Below are positions 55,661-64,000 of a DNA stretch of 64,000 bases, one piece after another (within the stretch, counting starts at the first letter, position 1; every line of letters begins with the position of its first letter). The notes under the pieces are model-generated. The model made no database searches. It was given only the letters and a program-made list of their open reading frames with translations, and was not told the DNA's origin. The DNA comes from Amorphochlora amoebiformis (lineage: Eukaryota; Cercozoa; Chlorarachniophyceae): positions 868,001-932,000 of the forward strand of contig BAAHQB010000013.1 in NCBI GenBank assembly GCA_054601695.1, read 5' to 3'. The translations under genes were made by a program, and so were the position numbers.

Positions 55661-56460
55661 GTCAAGATAATTGATCTCAGATGACTAGATTACTAGATTA
55701 TATAGTTACGTTATACCGAGTACAACTGATGATCTAGAACATGATGCACAGCCAGAGTAATAGGATGGCTACATTGACTAGATCGTAGATGGGCTCAGCC
55801 CTAGTAGTCGTATCTAGCCAGCTAGGCTAGTAGGTATGTATTTCGAGAGATATCTAGATTGTTACTAGAGCTATGATAGATATCATCTAGATCAGACAGT
55901 AACATTCGTAGTATATACCTAGCTAGCTAGTACTAGAGTATACGTATCCTAGGTATCTCTGTAGACCTTGTTATGTATCTTCTAGATCTTACTAGCTTAC
56001 TCTAACTCTGTACGTATCTAGCATACTCCAGCACAAGTCACAGTATCTGGAGTATCTAAGAGTATCTAGAAAATGTAAGATCATGTAGATCATGAAGAAT
56101 CATTGTCTCGAAAATAACATTGGCAATCGTGATCAGTGTGGACGTATTCGCACACCAGGCGCTAGCGTCTAGGAGCCTCTCGAAGGTGATTTCTCTGCTC
56201 TAGTCTCTAGTATATGCATCTGGAACTATCACGATAATCTACTTGGCCTAGCTGATCTTCTAGATCGATCTCGCCAGTCGGGGGAGCTATGCCCTGATTT
56301 CCAGAAAAAAAAGAAAACCAAACCAAACACATAGAAGCAACCGAAGCCCGAGAAACTGTTGTCGTATCAAACATACGAAAAATTGTTAGAGCCTAGATCT
56401 AGTAGATATATTATGGTGGAAGAAATATCGACAGACAGTGAATCTATTGGATGCAATATT
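55660..56460. other. CTAG-rich segment, about 800 bp, no (TA)n
   Basis: Unlike the rest of the window this stretch has almost no simple repeat, but CTAG, TAGAT and ATCTAG recur throughout (ACTAGATTACTAGATTAT, then CTAGCTAGCTAGTACTAGAG). No long open frame on either strand. It may be old transposon sequence or a satellite-like unit. Confidence 0.5.
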
Positions 56461-56624
56461 GTACGGCGCCAACTAACCGAGTCTCTCGATTCTCAGCCTG
56501 CCTGTTTTTAGAAGCATCATATTTATTTTCCGAACCGGGTGTAGGTGCTCGAGATCGGGAGAAGGGAGCTTAAGAGGGAGGAAAGAAAGGCGGGGAATAC
56601 AAGACTCATAAACCGATGAAACCT

Positions 56625-56740
56625 AAGCAACTAGTTACATGAAACTTGTTAGAGAGAAGAAAACTAGAACAAACCACGGAGATTAATAACTAGTTACAGG
56701 AAACTAGTTGATAGGAAAAAGACTAGAACAAACCAAGTAA
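56625..56740. repeat. Two tandem copies of a 60-bp unit
   Basis: AACTAGTTACATGAAACTTG, then AAACTAGAACAAACCA at about 56629-56678 is followed by AACTAGTTACAGGAAACTAG, then AGACTAGAACAAACCA at about 56691-56738. Confidence 0.75.
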
Positions 56741-57138
56741 ACGAAAAAGAACAGAAAACATTACGAACTATGGGACGATATCCAAACCGCTCTGGATAAT
56801 ACTTTTTAATAATTACTTTTTTTTCCTCTCTCTTCTCTAATTTTTATCATTTTTTTTCCTTTTTCTTGTTTGCGAGTGACGAATATCTTTATTTCTCCTC
56901 CATTTTTTTTTTTATATTCATCATTTGTACAAGCGATCATAATCGGTTTTTTTTTTCCAATTATCGGTGTGCGGGAAATATGCTGGGAGACCGGGCCTCG
57001 TTTCATGTATGTATATGTTTTTTAACAATTTGATTTCTCTCTACTGAGAAGAGTAGATATAAGAGAAGGAGGTGTGCGAGCGGTAATCAGTACTAGGTTT
57101 GTAATTGGGTGATAGCTATATATTGAGGAGAGGGATGA

Positions 57139-57251
57139 TTAGGGGTTCGAGGGGTCAGGAGGAGGAGGTTGAAAGAGTTGGAATGTCATGGCCCTGCTAT
57201 CGGGGAAGCTATCTTCAGGGTGAGTGTTGTCCTGAGAAAATAATATGTATG

Positions 57252-57284
<33 letters not shown>

Positions 57285-58053
57285 GTATATATGTATGCAT
57301 ATAGAATGTATATTATATATGCATGTATATATGTAGGTAGCTAATATATATTGCAAAGATTATTACAAAAAAAATACATATGTACGTATATTCGTATGAA
57401 TATATATGCATAAAAGTATAAGATATATGTATATATAAAATAGTAACAACAGTGTAAGGAATATCGTAATAATAATATAGTATTGATAATAACTAATAGT
57501 TAACAATGATAATAATAGTAAAGATTAAAATAATGATTGATAATAATTAATAATGATTGATGGAATCAATAACATTACACTAAAAAACAATTATACTAAT
57601 ATGAATAGTACTTACAATGATAAATTTTACCAATAATCATAATGTATTAACATGTATACAATATTCCACTTATACAGATCTTATGCATAAACACATGGAT
57701 GAATTTATGTTAAAATAGTAAGAATAATGGTAATAATAATATTAATAATATTTACCAATAATGAGATGTGTACACGTGATCACCACCATATTTTGTGCGT
57801 GTACTAATACATTCCAGTCTATTCACCAATTATATAATGTAACATAGTATCACCATGCATGACACAAACGCATATTAGACATGTATACACATATATACAT
57901 TTAATGTGTGTAAATATGTATATCTAATATAGATATATACACACATTTATATTTTTATATATATAGATGTCATATATATATACATAATATATATATATAT
58001 ATTGTGTATATTACATACCTATATAAATATACATATATATATACATATATATA

Positions 58054-58105
<52 letters not shown>

Positions 58106-58317
58106 ATACATGTACATATGAGACATACCTACATGAAAAACTGTGTATTATGTGTCCACATATAGGTACCTGAGTAGGATCTTGTTCCACTTCCATAGGG
58201 GAGGAGGCAGGATTTGACGAGCTATTGATATCAGGTTTTCATATTGTGCATTTAATTGTATATTGTATGTATAAATAGATATACACATATTCAAATATTG
58301 TAGCATATATGGGTATT

Positions 58318-58359
<42 letters not shown>

Positions 58360-58749
58360 GTTTCCATTATACTCTCGATCTCCTTTCTCCTCCCACATAC
58401 CCATACATGCTTGGTTATATAATACAGACATATATATACGTGTGTATATGTATATATATATGTATGTATATATATATATATATTGTATATATATATATAT
58501 ATGTATGTATATATATAATATATATATATATAATGTATATATAAAATCAAAATATATCCCTAAACACATACCTTGTTAATGTGTATACTATGTACGTGTA
58601 CGTATGCACACATATAGCATTTATATATGTGTATAAAATATGTATTACAGTATATTAAATATTTAAATATATACATACACACATACAAACAAACTTACAT
58701 ACACATACATACATATATATGAATATATATACATATATAATATATATAC

Positions 58750-58786
<37 letters not shown>

Positions 58787-58788
58787 AC

Positions 58789-58822
<34 letters not shown>

Positions 58823-59291
58823 AATTACATATAAATATCTTCTCTTACGTTGTAACTCCCTCCATCCTCTCTTTCCCCTCTCCCTCCCCTTCTCCCTCTT
58901 CCCCTTCCCCCCCCTCATCTCCCTCACCCTCCTCATCATCATCTCTACCGCTAACTTCTCCCTCTCCCTCGTTCCCCTGAGAACAAGGTGGGATATCAGA
59001 CACACGTGTCATATCGAACGCTGTGCTCATATTCTGTTTCAAATTCAAATGTCGTGGAAGGTAGGGAGAGGCGGAAATGGTACAGCGAGAGGGAGGGGAG
59101 AGGAGAGGGAGGGAGAGAGAGAGGAGGTGGAGAGGGAAAGAGAGATCGGGTTTTATGTGCGTGTGCAAATGTGTAGATATGAATATTCACATGGATGTTT
59201 GTGTACATATATGTGTATGTGTGTATGCACGTAAATGTATATGTATACATGTAAGTAAATATATATATATATTGATATATATAGATGTATG

Positions 59292-59336
<45 letters not shown>

Positions 59337-59600
59337 GTATACATATATATGTGTGTATACAAATATACATATATATATATGTATATATATATATATTTAT
59401 ATATACATGTATATCTATATGTTATGTGTATATGTAAGTTTATATATATATATATATATATATCTATATGTATATGTATATACATATGTATACATGTATG
59501 TATTTATATTTACCATATCGTCCCCGTCATCGTTGAGCACTGAACGAGGAGAAGGAGAAACAAACATATATATATGCAATTAGATAATATATATATATTT

Positions 59601-59638
<38 letters not shown>

Positions 59639-61267
59639 CATATGTATTTAAATATATCTTTATTCATTTAGTGTATATCTATACACAAAAAAGTCATACA
59701 ATCATTTCAAATTCAAAGCACAGAACATCTTTCTCTCTCTCTCTCTCTCTCTCTCTACATATCTCCCCTCCTCTCTCTATATATACATTCTTTCCTCTCC
59801 GTCAATAAGCTACAGTCTCCCCCTCTCTTTTCTTACAATTCGATTCCCCTTTCCCTCTCACTAAAAGCTTTAACTCTCTCTCCTCTTCTTTCACTCTCCC
59901 TTTCATGGGCTCTCTATCTCCTATCTGGGTCCTCTCGCCCTCTTTTCTCTTTTCCTTCCTCTCCTCTCTCTTAATAATCTCCCCCTTTTCTCTCCCCCCC
60001 CTCACTTCTTTGTTCCTCTACGCCGCACATGAGCACATACACACACATGCCAAAATAACAATTCAACTTTACCCCAACCAACACCCAAACCTAATCCTAA
60101 CCCTAACCTAACCCTAACCCTAACCCTAACCAGCCCCACACTGTAGAGGAGTCAATGGTCCTCGGGCTACGACATCCTGAATAATCTGATCCTAACTCTA
60201 ACCCTAACCCTAACCCTAACCCAAACATTAACCCTCCCCCTATGAAAGGTCTTTTTACTGTTGAGATGCTGAGCTAGCTGTGTGAATGGAACCTTACGGT
60301 TAGGGTTTGTGTTAGGGAGTTAGAATTAGGGGTTTAGGATTAGTGAGTTAGGATTAGGGGTTTAGGGTTAACGGGAGGATTAGGGGTTAGAATTAAGGGG
60401 GTAGGATTAGGGGTTAGGATTAGGGGTTAGAAATAAGGGTTTGGACGAGCGACTCGGTTAGGGTTAGGGTTAGGGTTAGAGTTGGGGTTAGGGTTAGGAC
60501 GTTTGGGCTGGGGTGAGGACATTAGGGTTAGGGTTGATGTACTATAACAGGGCCGTTTGGCGTCTCGATGATGACCCTATCTAGATTTCCGACATCTCCA
60601 TAGTTATATCTATGTGTGTACGAAACATGCAAGAAAATTAATATCTATATTTAGATGTATGTATTATGTAATACTTGTATACATACATATACTCATATAT
60701 GTGTATATGCAAATACATATATACATATGTATATATGCAAATACATATATACATATGTTTTATGAGCATACACTCAATATATATATATATTATATTGTTT
60801 AAAAAGAAACGATAGAAAAAGCTTGAGAGGATGCAGCTCGAAGGGGAGATATCGATAGAGTAGCCATAGCTATATAAGAGATCGCTGGAGATCCAGGAGA
60901 TTGTTGGAGATCGATATATCCGATACTACCGTATACTACCGGTTACTATTCGGGAGTGCGAATACTTTTGAAAAGCCGAAAGTTTGTCAAAATCCAGCGG
61001 AATCCTAACAAACATTGGACTACCGGAAGCACAATTGCTCTGCAAAAGTTCATCGCCTACTATTCAATCGAATCGCTGCGTTAATAATTTAAATATACCT
61101 ATAAATACATATATATATATACAGATATGTTTATATATATATATATACCTGTATATATATATATATGTTTTAATAATGCACCTGCTTATAAGATGTATTA
61201 CATACATATAACTGTATATATGCCTACATGTACACATCACACACATATACACACACATAATATATAT

Positions 61268-61309
<42 letters not shown>

Positions 61310-61529
61310 TATATATGTGTATAAATATATTTATTTATTTATTTTGTGTTATATAATATCATTACCTATCGACCTCCTCCATCTGATCGTCTACTTTGAC
61401 CTCCTACAAGCAAGTTAACAATATTTATTCTTGAACACATATGTATGTGTATATATATATATATATACATATACATATGTGTGTGTAATATATATTCATA
61501 CATATTCACATAAATATGTACATACAATT

Positions 61530-61562
<33 letters not shown>

Positions 61563-61886
61563 TGTATATGTATATATGTACATGTACATGTACTTTCAGT
61601 ATTCATCTGGCTATATTTAAATATATATATGTATATATACACTGAAATAAAAACATATTACCTATACATATAACATATATATATATATATATACATATCT
61701 ATATATATATAATTTATAAAAATGTAAATACATCCTTAGGTACATCTCACCCTCTCTCTCCCTCTTCCTTTCTCTCTCTCTCTCACCTTCTATCGCATTA
61801 TATAAACATGTGAATATACACACATATTTATAATGTCACACCAGTTTTTGGTCAACTAGGAGATCGTCGTGGCCGGGGGCAGGCAT
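57139..61886 (-). CDS. Acidic orphan protein (one internal exon not found)
   Basis: Exons in transcript order: 61886-61842, 61403-61366, [gap], 59539-59514, 59033-58849, 58221-58170, 57231-57139. The last four join in phase and end with TAA. They encode [20 protein letters not shown], then an acidic low-complexity stretch ([20 protein letters not shown]), [17 protein letters not shown] and a Pro-rich tail ([14 protein letters not shown]). The first two ([15 protein letters not shown] and [12 protein letters not shown]) join to each other, but a 3n+2 exon is needed before 59539. A 14-nt piece near 61035-61048 would fit but lies in a repeat. All listed donors and acceptors are strong. An in-frame acceptor at about 61918 suggests a further 5' exon. 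No family recognised. Confidence 0.6.
57370..58000. repeat. ATT/AAT trinucleotide-rich intron
   Basis: AATAATAATA- and GATAATAAT-type sequence between the last two exons of the acidic orphan, with no exon-like island. Confidence 0.6.
59700..60010. repeat. CT-rich tract
   Basis: (CT)n and CCTCTC repeats. The minus-strand Glu/Arg/Lys frame across it is probably a composition artefact, though it lies where the missing exon of the acidic orphan is expected. Confidence 0.55.
60075..60235 (-). repeat. CCCTAA-type interstitial telomere-like array with conserved insert
   Basis: CCTAACCCTAACCCTAACC runs on both sides of a 63-bp unit at 60134-60196 (TAGAGGAGTCAATGGTCC, then CCTGAATAATCTGATCC) that is about 85-90% identical by eye to 46417-46480. 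Confidence 0.85.
60295..60535 (+). repeat. TTAGGG-type interstitial array
   Basis: GGTTAGGGTT, GGATTAGGGGTTAG and GGTTAGGGTTAGGGTTAG motifs, in the opposite orientation to the CCCTAA block 60 bp before it. Confidence 0.85.
60830..61060. repeat. Dispersed repeat family member (copy 3, inverted)
   Basis: GAGATCGCTGGAGATCCAGG, GATACTACCGTATACTACCGG and, further on, AAGCCGAAAGTTTG match the reverse complement of motifs in the copies at 27.5 and 53.6 kb. Confidence 0.55.
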
Positions 61887-62014
61887 TGGGAAGGACGTCC
61901 ATAGAACCCAGCACGACTGCATAATGAAACCCTAATACATTTAGTTTAATGTATATCACCTGTTTTCATATTCTAAAAACTCCGTTGTATCTACCACCTT
62001 TACGATATATGTTC

Positions 62015-62072
<58 letters not shown>

Positions 62073-62098
62073 CTTACTACATATGAATACGCACACAG

Positions 62099-62140
<42 letters not shown>

Positions 62141-62153
62141 ATATATATTAATA

Positions 62154-62185
<32 letters not shown>

Positions 62186-62434
62186 TTCTGTTAAACATCT
62201 CGTTTGGTACATTTTATATGCAACGGTATAAATAACATAAGTTCGAAAATATTAGGTATATTTACGTTATGTGTATGGATATGTGAAGTACATACACACA
62301 TCTACATACGTATGCAGACATATATACATATGTATATGTTTATCACGTGTTAATATCATGTGTTACAACATAATATGTAAAGTATATAATAAAATGTACA
62401 TATACACACACATATATATATATAAATATATAAA

Positions 62435-62444
<10 letters not shown>

Positions 62445-62482
<38 letters not shown>

Positions 62483-62660
62483 GTAATAATAATAATTTTT
62501 AGACATCTTGTACAGTCTCTCTCTTTTTCTCCCCCTCTTTTCTTCTCCCTCTCTTCTCTCCCTCTCTCTTTCCATCCGTTCTCTCTTACCATGCAAACAA
62601 ATATATACACTCATGCAAACAAATACATACACTCATGCAAACAAATATATGCATACCCTT
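62445..62660. repeat. (AAT)n microsatellite, CT tract and 22-bp tandem repeat
   Basis: TAATAATAAT run at 62450-62495, then a CT-rich block, then three copies of CATGCAAACAAATAYATACACT at about 62590-62655. Confidence 0.75.
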
Positions 62661-62701
62661 ATTACTACGTTCATACATACATATGTATATATGTACATAA
62701 G

Positions 62702-62736
<35 letters not shown>

Positions 62737-62768
62737 ATGTATGAGTATCCATGTATGTTAGATGTACG

Positions 62769-62805
<37 letters not shown>

Positions 62806-62925
62806 TATATATATATAAAACTTTATGGATAATGAATACATACATATGATGCACATGTTCATATATATATATATATATGTGTATATATACATATATATAT
62901 ATATATTGTATGTATGCATATACAT

Positions 62926-62971
<46 letters not shown>

Positions 62972-63206
62972 GGGGTGGTCAAAACGGGAATGAGCTATCA
63001 GAGAGGAAGGGGAGAAGATTTTCACTGAATATGTATTGTATATTCACTATATATATATACATGTATGTGCATATTATATATGCATACATTTAGATATTTA
63101 CATTAATATATTGAAAAACATTATATGCATATACACACACAAACACACACACACATATATATATATATGTATTTACATATATATTTATACATATATATAT
63201 ATATTA

Positions 63207-63284
<78 letters not shown>

Positions 63285-63438
63285 TACCCAGTTTCGAGGA
63301 TGGCGGGAGGTGATGTAGCTTGGAAAATGATTCACCTTCACATTTATATATATATATATATATATTGTATTGAGGCTGCATATATGAGTATATGCGAGTA
63401 TATCATACATAATTTATATATATATATATATATTCAAA

Positions 63439-63470
<32 letters not shown>

Positions 63471-63734
63471 GTATGACAAATTATGTAAATCTAAATGTAC
63501 ATGCGCTTGCATATATTAACCTATATTAGTGTGTGTTTGTTTATGTATACATGTAGGAATACATAGCTTAAATATTTTATTTAAAAGTACCTCTATGTAA
63601 TCTATATACGTACCTTTATATTTATACATGAGGAGCATGGATATAGGAAATCACACAAACCCGAAACCCGGACACATGCACTTAAAGACAAGTGATACAC
63701 ATATATGTATGTATATTAGATCTAGGCGTATATG

Positions 63735-63766
<32 letters not shown>

Positions 63767-63770
63767 CATC

Positions 63771-63803
<33 letters not shown>

Positions 63804-63814
63804 GTTTGTAACAC

Positions 63815-63877
63815 CTGGATTCGTTTTATATATTTTCCCTCCCCTTCGCTATCGCGCGTCCTCCACTTGAACTCGTA
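63815..63877 (-). CDS. Lone exon of a further minus-strand gene
   Basis: After GTGTCTAG the minus strand reads YEFKWRTRDSEGEGKYIKRI, then Q, and ends with CAG|GTGTTA, phase 0 to phase 0. A possible next exon at about 63337-63290 reads [16 protein letters not shown] with donor GTAAAC, but its acceptor is weak. The 5' part of the gene would lie beyond the window. No family recognised. Confidence 0.4.
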
Positions 63878-63905
63878 CTAGACACAAACAGACATATACA
63901 TACAT

Positions 63906-63936
<31 letters not shown>

Positions 63937-64000
63937 CATGTGCGTAAATGAATATATATATGTATATATGTATGTAGGCATGTAAATATATATATAATTA

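Noticed and set aside
57189-57223. Plus-strand start [11 protein letters not shown] with GTGAGT donor
   Set aside because: The minus strand encodes a better-supported terminal exon in phase with three upstream exons.
60075-60535. True chromosome end
   Set aside because: The telomere-like blocks are short, impure, in both orientations and flanked by genes on both sides.

Overview
The window looks like nuclear DNA of a eukaryote, probably a protist or alga. I cannot place it to phylum. The genes are broken into very short exons (15-120 nt is common) of mixed base composition. These sit in introns made largely of (TA)n, (CA)n and ATAC-type simple repeats. Most open frames reading YIYIYI are translations of those repeats and are not annotated. 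Introns are mostly GT-AG with GTAT/GTAA donors; two look like GC-AG. Degenerate TTAGGG/CCCTAA blocks occur inside introns and between genes. All gene models were built by hand by joining exon-like islands with matching splice phase, so they are predictions.

Layout. (1) 289-12060, minus: a divergent short-chain dehydrogenase/reductase with an N-terminal four-cysteine motif, about 21 exons, 3' end outside the window. (2) 15301-15836, minus: a 123-aa CxxC...CxxC zinc-type protein, complete. (3) 16499-28326, plus: an orphan of about 930 aa in 20 exons, with 13-residue repeats and acidic low complexity near the N-terminus. (4) 28840-37076, plus: a 494-aa ankyrin-type protein in 20 exons. (5) 37597-40342, minus: a 110-aa conserved small basic protein in 5 exons. 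It starts 56 bp from (6) 40399-43138, plus: a REV7/MAD2L2-like HORMA protein, 270 aa, 6 exons. (7) 43.9-45.6 kb: an exon-like island I could not resolve. (8) 46831-54969, plus: an orphan of about 389 aa in 16 exons. (9) 57139-61886, minus: an acidic orphan with one exon apparently missing. (10) 63815-63877, minus: a lone exon of a further gene.

The genes do not form an obvious pathway. REV7 (translesion synthesis and double-strand-break repair in known organisms) and the small basic protein share a very short divergent promoter. The most striking signal is not a gene. Several introns carry truncated, diverged copies of the neighbouring exon. Copies of an exon's 5' end, with acceptor, lie upstream of the intact exon. 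Copies of an exon's 3' end, with donor, lie downstream. This suggests that introns here grow by tandem duplication across exon-intron boundaries followed by TA expansion. One intron also holds a tandem array whose repeat unit itself carries donor-like and acceptor-like ends.
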